NCBI GenBank assembly: GCA_019894715.1
Contig: JAGXOA010000214.1
Coordinates: 1 to 40,707, forward strand
From: Promethearchaeota archaeon
Lineage (GTDB): Archaea > Asgardarchaeota > Lokiarchaeia > Sigyniarchaeales > SOKP01
Length of the DNA stretch: 40,707 nucleotides
Direction: 5' to 3'
Shown: piece after piece, positions 8,302 through 16,664 of the stretch
Layout of the letters: each line of letters opens with the position of its first letter
Numbering within the stretch: the first letter of the stretch is position 1
Translations under genes and position numbers: made by a program
Notes under the pieces: model-generated
What the model was told of the DNA's origin: nothing
What the model saw: only the letters and a program-made list of their open reading frames with translations
Database searches by the model: none

Positions 8302-8554
8302 TTAAATAATATAAACATTTTTTACTGTACTTTGTTCATACGATGTTTGGATCTTGTCCCTTATTCGTACAGGCCAAAACCAGTTGCCTCTATTAAATAA
8401 ATACCAAAAAGAATCGTCTCCGACTCCTTTACCATTCATGAGGTCGTCTTAGTCTAACTATGATATATGGGGGCTCATGATCATTTTTCTCGAAATGAGA
8501 ATATTATTCCACAAATGAGGGAAATCCTCTTACTATAATATCAAAATTCCAATG
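8302..8554 (-). pseudogene. Frameshifted remnant of an unrecognised gene
   Basis: Two overlapping minus-strand frames read like real protein. The upstream piece (8554-8430) gives HWNFDIIVRGFPSFVE, a stop, then YSHFEKNDHEPPYIIVRL and RRPHEW. One frame over, 8439-8302 gives [20 protein letters not shown] and continues to a stop as a 45-residue frame. The aromatic-rich, non-repetitive composition and the frame change at RRPHEW suggest one decayed gene. I cannot name it; a transposase fragment is possible. The rest of 8237-8782 is AT-rich and shows nothing else. Confidence 0.45.
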
Positions 8555-8782
8555 CTAGTCTTTATTGATCTCTTTAATATTCTCTTTTTAATATACCTTG
8601 AATATGATGTTTTATTAGATAGATAGAAAAGAGAGAAAGACCTTATATAAAGAGATGGTGTGCTAAGAATTATTAATAATTTAATTCTTGGTCTATTTAT
8701 TACGAAGAATGAAATTTAACAAAAAAATATAACAAATATTGATATTTTTATTATTTTTTTTGATAATATTAATTTATTTATT

Positions 8783-9541
8783 CTAAATTATCTTACATAT
8801 TGGTGGCATTTTACTTTTATGTTCTGCGGATTTCATCATTTTAATAATTTTTTCTACATTTTTTGCATTTAAATCATGAAGATCTAAATAATGATCTATT
8901 CGATATACAATTTCATCTAATTCATTATAAGAAATACCAATCTCTTTTTCATCTGTTTGACCTTGCCATAATCCTGCAGTAGGTGGTTTATTTATTATTT
9001 TCTCAGGAACTCCAAGTAATTTAGCTAAAGATTTTACTTCACATTTATATAATCCTCCAATAGATTCAAAATCTACACCACCATCTCCATATTTCGTATA
9101 ATAACCAATTGCTAATTCAGTCCTGTTTCCTGTTCCTGCTACAAGATAGATTCCTTTACATTGAGCAAAATAATAAAGCCCTGTCATTCTTAGTCTAGAT
9201 TTAATATTCGCGGAGGCTATCTGATTATCTTTTACTAATAATTTTACCTGATTTAAGAATTCTCTATAAACAGTAGTAAGATCTAGAGTATATAATTCCT
9301 TCCCAATCGCATTAGTTATTATTTTTGCATCTTCATAGTCTTCTGGGTTTGATTCACAAGGTATATTTATACAGATAATACTATCTTTTTCCAAAGCTTC
9401 TGAACATAAAAAAGCGGTTAATGCACTATCAATACCACCACTAATACCAATTATTACACCATCTGCATTTGCGGATTTTAAATACTTTTTAATCCATTTC
9501 TGAATTTCTTTACTTGTATTTTTTATATCAATTTCTCTCAT
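8783..9541 (-). CDS. nadE: NH3-dependent NAD+ synthetase
   Basis: Catalyses the last step of NAD synthesis, amidating nicotinate adenine dinucleotide with ATP and ammonia. The ATP-pyrophosphatase loop GISGGIDSA is at 32-40. The conserved LVAGTGNRTELAIGYYTKYG and GGLYKCEVKSLAKLLG substrate-binding stretches follow, then KPPTAGLWQGQTDE. At 252 residues it is the short form, without the glutaminase domain. It is transcribed alone, divergent from the gene at 9665. Confidence 0.96.
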   Translation of the reverse strand: MREIDIKNTSKEIQKWIKKYLKSANADGVIIGISGGIDSALTAFLCSEALEKDSIICINIPCESNPEDYEDAKIITNAIGKELYTLDLTTVYREFLNQVKLLVKDNQIASANIKSRLRMTGLYYFAQCKGIYLVAGTGNRTELAIGYYTKYGDGGVDFESIGGLYKCEVKSLAKLLGVPEKIINKPPTAGLWQGQTDEKEIGISYNELDEIVYRIDHYLDLHDLNAKNVEKIIKMMKSAEHKSKMPPICKII

Positions 9542-9664
9542 TATTTTTTTCCAAATGATTTAATTATAAGTAATAGATAAATATGATAAAATTAATTATT
9601 TTTGAAACCTTTATAAACCAATATCATTATATATTATTAGAAAAATCAAGAAAGAGGAATTATT

Positions 9665-10081
9665 ATGAGTGATGAATTTAAAAATTATATAGATCAATCA
9701 TATGAAAAAGGAACTAGCCCAATATGGTTATACACAAAGGATTATATTTATGGTATGTTCCCCGTTAACAATGATTCTAATCGCTGGATGGAAATAACTT
9801 ATGATTTTGATTCAGATGATCCAATTATAAAAAAAGAAAGAGATGCTGATTTATCTTATCAATTCTTATTTGAAGAACTTGAAAAAGGAATCCCCTATTA
9901 TATTGAAGATTTTAATGTGAATAACCTAAAACAGTTTGCAACTACAGTTGAGTCAAAGTCTGGATCTGAAAAATTAAAAACCATTATTTCAGAACTTATA
10001 AATAATACAGATAAATATTCTAAAAATTTACCAATTATAAAAAGTAAGGAAGATGCTCATTTATTAAAGGAAAAAGTTTAA
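9665..10081 (+). CDS. Hypothetical protein
   Basis: A 138-residue acidic soluble protein that I do not recognise. The first 70 residues look mixed alpha/beta (TSPIWLYTKDYIYGMFPV), and the C-terminal half is helical and Lys/Glu-rich. There is no signal peptide or membrane segment. A good ribosome binding site (AGG 7 nt before the ATG) supports translation. It converges with the next gene with only 14 nt between stops. Confidence 0.6.
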   Translation: MSDEFKNYIDQSYEKGTSPIWLYTKDYIYGMFPVNNDSNRWMEITYDFDSDDPIIKKERDADLSYQFLFEELEKGIPYYIEDFNVNNLKQFATTVESKSGSEKLKTIISELINNTDKYSKNLPIIKSKEDAHLLKEKV

Positions 10082-10095
10082 CTCTCTAAGCTTTT

Positions 10096-10596
10096 TTATA
10101 TATATAAATTTTTTCGCTGTGGAAAATTTTTAGTAAATGCATCATCAATCTTTCTTGCCATTTTATATCCAACATTGGAATCTATTTCTTTAATAATTTG
10201 TTTAAAATGATCTCCTTTTTTTTGCGAAAAATTTTCAATTCCAGTAGTGATAATATTCTTATCTTTTTTAATTGGAACTACCATTCCAAAAACCTTTAAC
10301 ATATCTTCTTTGGACATTTGTTTACCATAAATATTTTCATCTATTTCCTTATCGATATTTTTAACAACAGTACCCATAGATATTGCAGAAAAAGGATTTA
10401 ATTGCTTAGATTTTATCCAATATGTATAAGGTTTTTTATTTATAAAAGTATCTGTGTTGTAGTCTTTATCATTTGAACTGGTTACTTTCCAATCTTTTGG
10501 ATTTTTATCATAATGCTTTTTCATCTGTTTTACTATATTTGAGATTGGAGCGATACTATGATAATCTTCTTTTGGTTTTTCTTTATTCTGTTTCAT
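10096..10596 (-). CDS. Hypothetical protein
   Basis: A 166-residue basic, Lys-rich soluble protein of unknown family. A conserved-looking core is NPFSAISMGTVVKNIDKEID (about 69-88), followed by a helical C-terminus. No catalytic motif is evident. It lies between an unknown gene and the methyltransferase gene, with which it is divergent. A link to the methyltransferase is possible but not visible in sequence; I see no nuclease motif. Confidence 0.55.
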   Translation of the reverse strand: MKQNKEKPKEDYHSIAPISNIVKQMKKHYDKNPKDWKVTSSNDKDYNTDTFINKKPYTYWIKSKQLNPFSAISMGTVVKNIDKEIDENIYGKQMSKEDMLKVFGMVVPIKKDKNIITTGIENFSQKKGDHFKQIIKEIDSNVGYKMARKIDDAFTKNFPQRKNLYI

Positions 10597-10733
10597 ATAT
10601 CTAATGTATTTAATGATAAAAACTATAAAAACTTAAAGAATATAAAAAATAATAGAATTTGTACAATTGAAAAATAAATTATTTTTATGTATTATTCACA
10701 ACAAATTACTCCATTTTAAAAATCATTATAATT

Positions 10734-12638
10734 ATGCAAAAATCAAAAAAACATCAAAATCACAATATTGCTGTACAATTCAATAGAAATTTCTCTAAAT
10801 TAGAAGAATTAATTAAAACTAATCAAAAAAAAGAAATTCAAAATGAATTATCTAATTTAGACATCATTGATATTGAAAGGACTTTTCTAGATTCATACTT
10901 AAAACGAAGAAATGAGGGAGTTTATTTCACAAGTGATAAAATAGCTAGATTTATTGTAGAAAAGTCACTGTTGTCATTAATAAACAATGAAATGGGATTT
11001 GATTTAAAAACTCTTTCTCAAATAAATGATCTTGAAACAAATGCAAAAAAAAAAATTGTAAATATTCTAAAAGAAATATCCATTTGTGATCCTGCCTGTG
11101 GTTCAGGTGTTTTTCTCTATAATGCAATGATTATACTCTATGATATTCTAAAGAAATTAGTTCCTAATCATTCTGTTTTAGATCTAAAAACTTCAATAAT
11201 AATAAATACGTTTGGTCTTGATATTAATTCACTATCTCTAAATTTATGCAAATTAAAGATATATAAATGGGTCCTAAATGAGAATTCCATAGATAACATT
11301 AATTTATTTAATAATATAAATCACAATTTTAGAGAAATAAATAGTTTAACAGTTGTTAATTGGCCAAAAACTATATTTAATAAAAATCATTTTAATTTAA
11401 TTATTGGAAATCCTCCCTATGGTAATATTTTAAATAATAATGAAAAAAGAATTCTAAAAAATGAAAAGATTTTCTCTAAAGATATTTATTGTACATATTT
11501 ATTAAAATCATTACAATGGTCAAGCGGTATAATCGGTTTTCTGGTACCAAAAAGCTTTCTTTTAAGGCAATCATTTATAGATTTGAGAAATGAATTATTT
11601 TCCAAGGCGGATATTTTAGAGATACATGATATTGGACCTAATTTATTTAAAAAAGCTACAAATGAAGTTCAAATTATAATATATAAAAATAAAAATGACC
11701 AAAATAAGGAACTTAAGATATTTAATTATCCTAACATAAAAATTAATCAGTATTCTGATCAGTCTTTTGATTTTCTTAGAATTTGTATAAATATTAAATG
11801 CCAAATGAATGTAAAATCGAAAAAGTTTTTTATTTATACATTTAAAGAACAATGTCCCTATTGTAATCTAAAAACTCAAAAACTAAATAGAATTAGGATA
11901 AAATGTGATAAAGAAACCCTTAAAATTATAGATAAAATAGAATCACTTGGAGATATTAATTATCTAAATATAAAACAATTTCCAAATTTTATAAGAGGAG
12001 AAGAGGCAAAAGGATTAAAAGAAATTAGAAAATTATTAGAGAAAAATAACGAAGGTACATGTTTTTTTGTTAATGCTAAGCAAGATTTTTCTCAATATCA
12101 TTTTAAAAAGAAGAAAATGTTCTATTTGGAAAAAATAAATCCAGCAATCCTAAAGGGAAGAAAATATGAGTTTTACCAAAAACCAAAATTATTAATTAAA
12201 CATAATAACATATATCCAGAAGCTATTTTTACAAAATATCCAACTTGCTTTACATCTTCAATATATTCATTGCTTTATTTTGATGAAATTGAGTTAAAAC
12301 ATCTATGTGCTATGCTAAATTCGATTATTATTCAATTTTATTGTATATATGGTATAAATAACCAAAAGGGTACAACAATTAATTTAAATCAGTATATGAT
12401 TCGACATTTACCAATTGTTAAAATACAAGATAAAGAAAAAAAGATACTCTCAGAAAAAGTTGATTTTATTACAAATCAACTAGAGTTTAATAATGGGGAA
12501 TTAAATAAATCAATTAAACAAAGTATTGTTGATATTAATGACATAATTTTTGAATATTTCTCTATTGAAGATAGAGAACGTGAATTAATGATAAATAAAG
12601 TTAAGGAATTTAATAAATATTATAATCTAATCTATTAG
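10734..12638 (+). CDS. Adenine-N6 DNA methyltransferase (TaqI/Eco57I-like)
   Basis: A 634-residue gamma-class methyltransferase. Motif X is RNEGVYFTSDKIARFIVEK (59-77), motif I CDPACGSG (118-125), motif II GLDIN (161-165) and motif IV NPPY (226-229), followed by GIIGFLVPKSFLL. It transfers a methyl group from S-adenosylmethionine to adenine N6. The C-terminal 300 residues are the presumed target-recognition region, with a CPYC knuckle near 372-375. No PD-(D/E)xK nuclease is visible at the N-terminus or in the adjacent genes. It thus looks like a solitary methyltransferase or one whose partner lies elsewhere. The recognition site cannot be read from sequence. Confidence 0.9.
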   Translation: MQKSKKHQNHNIAVQFNRNFSKLEELIKTNQKKEIQNELSNLDIIDIERTFLDSYLKRRNEGVYFTSDKIARFIVEKSLLSLINNEMGFDLKTLSQINDLETNAKKKIVNILKEISICDPACGSGVFLYNAMIILYDILKKLVPNHSVLDLKTSIIINTFGLDINSLSLNLCKLKIYKWVLNENSIDNINLFNNINHNFREINSLTVVNWPKTIFNKNHFNLIIGNPPYGNILNNNEKRILKNEKIFSKDIYCTYLLKSLQWSSGIIGFLVPKSFLLRQSFIDLRNELFSKADILEIHDIGPNLFKKATNEVQIIIYKNKNDQNKELKIFNYPNIKINQYSDQSFDFLRICINIKCQMNVKSKKFFIYTFKEQCPYCNLKTQKLNRIRIKCDKETLKIIDKIESLGDINYLNIKQFPNFIRGEEAKGLKEIRKLLEKNNEGTCFFVNAKQDFSQYHFKKKKMFYLEKINPAILKGRKYEFYQKPKLLIKHNNIYPEAIFTKYPTCFTSSIYSLLYFDEIELKHLCAMLNSIIIQFYCIYGINNQKGTTINLNQYMIRHLPIVKIQDKEKKILSEKVDFITNQLEFNNGELNKSIKQSIVDINDIIFEYFSIEDRERELMINKVKEFNKYYNLIY

Positions 12639-12683
12639 ATAGAATTATACAAATTAAAATAGAAAAAAAGGAAAAGAAAAAAA

Positions 12684-12839
12684 TTAATCTTTTTTTAAGA
12701 GGGAATTTAGTTCTGTTTTTAATAAATCTCGTACAGCGACTCTAATTACTTCTGAGCGATTAGGATAATAATTGGCTGTTACTAATTCTTCGATTCCCTT
12801 TAAATATTGCTCTGGGATATGACATGTAATGAGCTTAAT
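12684..12839 (-). CDS. Ribbon-helix-helix (CopG/NikR N-terminal type) DNA-binding protein
   Basis: A 51-residue protein typical of archaeal ribbon-helix-helix repressors. The strand is KLITCHIPEQYLKGIEELV and the helix region YYPNRSEVIRVAVRDLLK. It would act as a dimer on a palindromic operator. The apparent start is ATT at 12839, where family members usually have the Met of an MKLIT-like start, with AGG exactly 9 nt upstream. TTG at 12863 in frame would add 8 residues but has no ribosome binding site. It converges with the methyltransferase gene. It could be an autoregulator or an antitoxin; I see no adjacent toxin. Confidence 0.75.
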   Translation of the reverse strand: MKLITCHIPEQYLKGIEELVTANYYPNRSEVIRVAVRDLLKTELNSLLKKD

Positions 12840-12863
12840 TGTTAAACACCTATTTATTAACAA

Positions 12864-13351
12864 ATTTTTTTTAATTAATATATGAAACCGAAATCTAAGT
12901 AATATATGTATATAATATTAGAATAATATATTATTGAAAACCGCTTTTATATTAAATTTATAAAAATCACTTCAATTTTACTAAAATAGTAATAATTAGG
13001 TATGTACAAATGACAGTGGTGAGGTTTAATTTACTCCAAGATCTATTATTGATACATATTTTCCAAGTTTTAATATTTGTTATCTATATTGTTAAAAAAG
13101 CTAATAATTTTTAAAATCTTTATATTTTCTAATTTATAAATTAATTTTTAAAATTAAAAATTAGTTAATAGAAAATATATCCAAGTTATTGTTTAAACAA
13201 TCTGTTGATCTTTTTTATGTACAGTAATTAGGTTAAAAGGCAACTCTTTAAAAGAATAAAAATATAATTTTATTATCAAAATCATTCCTTCTTATACAAA
13301 TAATAATTTATAATATATTTTAAAACCCTCTTAGAGAATAGGTGATCTTCA
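12864..13351. other. AT-rich intergenic region with one possible tiny gene
   Basis: About 490 bp of very AT-rich DNA between the RHH and TPR genes. Apart from the 34-codon frame at 13010 and the ribosome binding site of the TPR gene at 13340, I see no tRNA, CRISPR repeat or long inverted repeat. Confidence 0.5.
13010..13114 (+). CDS. Possible 34-residue single-helix membrane peptide
   Basis: The frame starts MTVVRFNLLQDLLLIHIFQV, continues hydrophobic and ends in YIVKKANNF. That is one membrane helix followed by a basic tail. AGG lies exactly 9 nt before the ATG, the spacing used by other genes here, which is the main reason to list it. Hydrophobic short frames are common by chance in AT-rich DNA, so this is tentative. 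Confidence 0.35.
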   Translation: MTVVRFNLLQDLLLIHIFQVLIFVIYIVKKANNF

Positions 13352-14266
13352 ATTTCAAATGATAATGAGAAAATAATGTTATTAAACAAAAAAGGACTTC
13401 TTGCAATTAACAATAATGATTATATTACAGCCCTTAAACATTTTGATGATGCTCTGGAATTAGATCCAAACCATGTCCAATTATGGAATAATAAAGGACT
13501 CACATATCTAAATTTAAATCAATATGAGAAAGCGATTGTTTGTTTTGATATCGTATTAGACTTGGATCATAGATATACTAAATCATGGAATAATAAAGGA
13601 ATGGTTTTAGAAAAATTAAATTTCTTTAATGATGCAATTAACTGTTATAATAAGGCTTTAAAATATGATCCTAAGGACGAAATAGCGATTTTATATAAAA
13701 AAAATATATCTAATAGACTTAAATATTATAAATTAACACATGGTCATTTTAAAGAAGCTTTAGAAAGAAAACCTAATGATGCAAGTGTTTGGAATCATAA
13801 AGCTCTTATCTTGAGTGCAATAAAACAATATTATGAAGCTATTCAATGTTTTAATAAAGCTCTAGAACTAACAAAAAATGATGCTGATATTTGGAAAAAT
13901 AAAGCTCTCACACACATCGCTTTAGAACAATATCATGAAGCAATAGAATGCTTTGATAGAGCACTAGAACTACATCCTGATGATGTAAATGCTTTGAGTA
14001 ATAAAGGACTTACATATGCAACATTAGAACAATATGAAGACGCTCTTGTTTGTTTAAATAGAGTATTAGAAATAAATCCTTATTATACATTTGCTATATA
14101 TTGTATTGCTCGTGTCTATTCTCTTTTGAAATATTATACCAAATCAGTAGAACATTTAAAGAAAACATTTGAGCTTGATATTAAATATAAAAATTTAGCA
14201 AAATATGAAGCAAATTTTGAAAATATGAAAGAATTTTCTGATTTTCAGGATTTAATAAATGAATAA
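13352..14266 (+). CDS. Tetratricopeptide-repeat protein
   Basis: Made of seven or so TPR units of 34 residues. Repeats carry the consensus forms WNNKGLTYLNLNQYEKAIVC, then FDIVLDLDHRYTKSWNNKG, and ALELHPDDVNALSNKGLTYA. The protein is a soluble superhelical scaffold for protein-protein contacts; the partner is unknown. I place the start at ATT 13352, because AGG of an AGGTGAT ribosome binding site lies exactly 9 nt upstream. The ATG at 13376 in the same frame has no such site and would remove only eight residues. At 304 residues it is transcribed alone, with a gap of 220 nt before the convergent hsp20 gene. Confidence 0.88.
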   Translation: MSNDNEKIMLLNKKGLLAINNNDYITALKHFDDALELDPNHVQLWNNKGLTYLNLNQYEKAIVCFDIVLDLDHRYTKSWNNKGMVLEKLNFFNDAINCYNKALKYDPKDEIAILYKKNISNRLKYYKLTHGHFKEALERKPNDASVWNHKALILSAIKQYYEAIQCFNKALELTKNDADIWKNKALTHIALEQYHEAIECFDRALELHPDDVNALSNKGLTYATLEQYEDALVCLNRVLEINPYYTFAIYCIARVYSLLKYYTKSVEHLKKTFELDIKYKNLAKYEANFENMKEFSDFQDLINE

Positions 14267-14486
14267 TTCTTGAAATGAATTACAATATTAAGTGAACTTA
14301 TTTTTTCAGATTTACCTATATTAAAGCAGTTAAGAAAATCTATAAAAAAAATAGAATAAAATAAAATAAGAAAAAAAATATATATATAATTGGGAGCTTT
14401 AGAAATATTTGAATGGAATTTAAAAAATATGCCTATTTTTCTTCTATATTCTAAAGTTTTTCCCTCTAGACTTTTTTATTTAGACA

Positions 14487-15023
14487 TTAATTTAGATTAT
14501 CTCCTGTATTGATATTTATATTTTTTGGAGGTAATTTCTCTATTTTTATCTTTAGTAATCCATTATTCATTTTTGATATAATTTTTTCTCTATCTATATC
14601 TGAAGGTAAAGGAACATCCAAATTTACATCTTTATTCCATAGATAGTTTAATAGATCTTTAAAAATTACTCCTCCACAATTAATATCTTCTTTTTGGTCT
14701 TCTGGTTTTTTGTCTTTTATCTCTTCTGAAGGTTTTTTAGCACTGATATTCAAATTATTACTTATTAGAGATACTTTTACATCGTCTTTTGATAAACCAG
14801 GTAAAGGAATGGTAATAAGATAATTATTTTCATTCTCTTCGATATTATATGGAACCCATCCTTCAAAATTACTCATACAATGTTTTACGTGTCCCATAAT
14901 CTTCTTTGCCATATGACCCATATCCATATTTAAAAATGCCATAGGCCCATCTCCCATAAAGTTATGTAAATTATCTCCAGAACAACATACATGTGTTTTA
15001 TGCAATTTTTTTCTATACCTCAT
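14487..15023 (-). CDS. hsp20: Hsp20/alpha-crystallin small heat-shock protein
   Basis: ATP-independent holdase chaperone. The alpha-crystallin domain begins at about 55 (WVPYNIEENENNYLITIPLP) and ends with the strand NNGLLKIKIEKLPP (about 153-166). The His/Met/Cys-rich N-terminus (about 1-50, with CMSNFEGW) is unusual. A charged insert lies in the loop between strands (about 95-125). There is no C-terminal IxI motif in standard form. It lies 38 nt downstream of the padR gene on the same strand and is probably co-transcribed, so likely controlled by that regulator. Confidence 0.88.
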   Translation of the reverse strand: MRYRKKLHKTHVCCSGDNLHNFMGDGPMAFLNMDMGHMAKKIMGHVKHCMSNFEGWVPYNIEENENNYLITIPLPGLSKDDVKVSLISNNLNISAKKPSEEIKDKKPEDQKEDINCGGVIFKDLLNYLWNKDVNLDVPLPSDIDREKIISKMNNGLLKIKIEKLPPKNININTGDNLN

Positions 15024-15061
15024 TTTTTTTTGTTTTTTATTTTTTTTCAGGTTCTTTTATT

Positions 15062-15712
15062 TCAAAAATCTTCAAATTCTTTATCATCATCAACTATAGG
15101 TATTGGTTTAGCGTTATTTTCTCTAGTTTCAATTATAATTTTAAGAATATCTTCATATGATTTTATCTGATTTTTCATTTTATTAAGTCTATATTTCAAT
15201 TTTTTTTCTCTATGTTTCAGGCTTTTGATTGTTTTTTTGATATATTCAATATTCTCTCTTGAAAGATCATTTTTATTTATCTCTCGATCAATGCCACGAT
15301 CACAGAATGGAAAACAACTAAAGACTTGCTCCATATCATCATCAATCTTAATTCCTTCCATAATTGTTCTGATAAAAGTCCCAAGTGTTTTTAAACTTGG
15401 TTCAAAATGTCCTTCTAAAGCATCTTCCAGTTCTACTAATCCTCTTTGAGCTATTGTATATATCTTCTTTTTTCTATTGTTTTCATCAATAATCTCTTCA
15501 GCTTTAACAAAAACTTTACCTATTAATCGATCTAATAATGGATAAATCGTACCTGCTGAAGCATTCCAAATTGGTTTAAATTTATTATTGATCTCTCTGG
15601 TTATATCATACCCTGTTATCTCAGAATTATTTTTAATTAGTGATAATACTAAGATTTCTAATCCTGATAACGACGTTCCGTGATGTCCGCTAAATTTTTT
15701 ACCAAAGAAAAT
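15062..15712 (-). CDS. PadR-family transcriptional regulator (ATT start)
   Basis: The N-terminal half is a PadR winged helix: SLSGLEILVLSLIKNNSEIT, GYDITREINNKFKPIWNASA, then GTIYPLLDRLIGKVFVKAEE and KKKIYTIAQRG. The C-terminal half has a long helix (NIEYIKKTIKSLKHREKKLK), as in PadR dimerisation regions, and an acidic tail. The frame opens after a TGA just before ATT 15712. No ATG, GTG or TTG occurs in frame until 15361, in the middle of the protein. AGG lies 9 nt before the ATT, so translation should give MFFGKKFSGHHGTSLSG. It is upstream of hsp20, with a 44-bp dyad before it that is a likely operator. Confidence 0.88.
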   Translation of the reverse strand: MFFGKKFSGHHGTSLSGLEILVLSLIKNNSEITGYDITREINNKFKPIWNASAGTIYPLLDRLIGKVFVKAEEIIDENNRKKKIYTIAQRGLVELEDALEGHFEPSLKTLGTFIRTIMEGIKIDDDMEQVFSCFPFCDRGIDREINKNDLSRENIEYIKKTIKSLKHREKKLKYRLNKMKNQIKSYEDILKIIIETRENNAKPIPIVDDDKEFEDF

Positions 15713-15740
15713 ACTTTTTCACCTTTTTGAAATAAAAGTT

Positions 15741-15784
15741 TTATATTCGTTTATTGATATATATGTATCTTATTTCGAATATAA
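15741..15784. promoter_or_regulatory. Nested 44-bp dyad, presumed PadR operator over the padR-hsp20 promoter
   Basis: Outer arms TTATATTCG (15741-15749) and CGAATATAA (15776-15784) are exact complements. Between them, on the same centre, is the near-palindrome GATATATATGTATC (15756-15769), separated from each arm by 6 nt. On the minus strand the core supplies a TATA-like CATATATATC about 45 nt before the padR start. A dimeric repressor bound here would block the archaeal TATA box. That PadR is the binder is inference. Confidence 0.6.
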
Positions 15785-15963
15785 TAAATAATAATAAATG
15801 ATTTACACTTATAAATATATTGGTGATCGAATAACACAAAATTTCAATTAAAGTGGAATAAATATTCTTAAAATTAACCAATTATTGTAAATATTATAAG
15901 ATTCCTACTATCTCAAGATTTCAATAACTATAATCAATTAATTTTTATAAAAGAAAAAAAGTA

Positions 15964-15991
15964 AGGTAAAAAATGAAATCATTTTTTACCT
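15964..15991. repeat. Perfect 13-bp-arm inverted repeat
   Basis: AGGTAAAAAATGA and TCATTTTTTACCT separated by AA. It is isolated in the intergenic space about 250 bp upstream of padR. It may be a protein-binding site or a transcript hairpin; nothing decides between these. Confidence 0.6.
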
Positions 15992-16222
15992 ATAGAATGA
16001 AAATTAGGATTTCGCATGAAAAATTCAATGATATCGAATTTTTCTCCCTTTCACTCCCATACTAAATATGGTAGAATATAATAGAAAATACTTTCCATTA
16101 TATATATATAAGATTATATAACACCATATTTAAACCTTTTGAAATTTTAATAATCTTCTTTTAGAATCTAATAAGCACTTAATAAAAAGATATATATGTA
16201 GATATATTATTGTACATTTTAG

Positions 16223-16232
16223 AAAAAAAAAA
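16223..16232 (-). terminator. Oligo-T terminator candidate
   Basis: A run of ten A on the plus strand, thus ten T in the minus-strand transcript, about 50 nt after the stop of the small zinc protein gene. Archaeal transcription ends at such T runs without a hairpin. Confidence 0.45.
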
Positions 16233-16282
16233 GAGATTTATTATATTTCAGACTTTTTTCTCTATGTTTTTATTTTTATTCT

Positions 16283-16444
16283 TTAAAAAATAGTAAATTT
16301 ATCTTTAATTTCTCCTACGTTTGTGTTTAAAAAAGTGTGGCTTCTGTGAATTTTCTCAAATATATTTACTCTTTTTATACTGTTTGAATTATTTGGATGA
16401 ATTAATACATATTCTTTACACTTAAGACATGTACGGGCTCTCAA
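16283..16444 (-). CDS. Small Cys/His zinc-binding protein
   Basis: A 53-residue protein, MRARTCLKCKEYVLIHPNNS and onward, with C6-x2-C9 and a later H33-x2-H36 (KIHRSH), a plausible four-ligand zinc site. The patterned remainder (NTNVGEIKDKFTIF) looks like real coding sequence. I chose TTG 16444 because the frame upstream of it is low in conserved character and a TATATA stretch lies about 25 nt before it, suggesting a leaderless message. The frame extends to ATG 16537 (84 residues). Function unknown. Confidence 0.5.
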   Translation of the reverse strand: MRARTCLKCKEYVLIHPNNSNSIKRVNIFEKIHRSHTFLNTNVGEIKDKFTIF

Positions 16445-16458
16445 TTTATAAAAATATA

Positions 16459-16629
16459 ATGTATATATTAGACTGTGGTGAAATAACAATAAATGATCCT
16501 GAACGTGATTATCTATTTTATAAAACAAAGATAACATTTTTAGAAAATCCTTCAGAAGGTTGTGTATTCAATATAATTCTCTTGAAACATGGATATTTAA
16601 TAAAAAGGAGTATACTGCATAAACAATAA
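16459..16629 (+). CDS. Possible small protein, divergent from the zinc protein
   Basis: From ATG 16459 the frame gives 56 residues (MYILDCGEITINDPERDY and onward), mixed in character. It begins only 15 nt from the divergent start at 16444, so the promoters would overlap the other gene. At most one of the two may be fully real. An upstream ATG at 16429 would overlap the zinc protein. Confidence 0.25.
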   Translation: MYILDCGEITINDPERDYLFYKTKITFLENPSEGCVFNIILLKHGYLIKRSILHKQ

Positions 16630-16664
16630 AATTATGAAAATAGTAAAATAATGTATATCATTGA

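Larger units (their letters stand above)
15785..16282. other. AT-rich intergenic region
   Basis: No supported gene. It contains a perfect inverted repeat at 15964-15991 and a stretch of alternating AT near 16100-16125. The only short frame (15973-16065) overlaps the inverted repeat and has no supporting feature. Confidence 0.5.

Noticed and set aside
15973-16065. A 30-codon plus-strand frame with AGG 6 nt before its ATG
   Set aside because: It starts inside the perfect inverted repeat at 15964-15991, which itself supplies the AGG and ATG; the rest shows no protein-like pattern.
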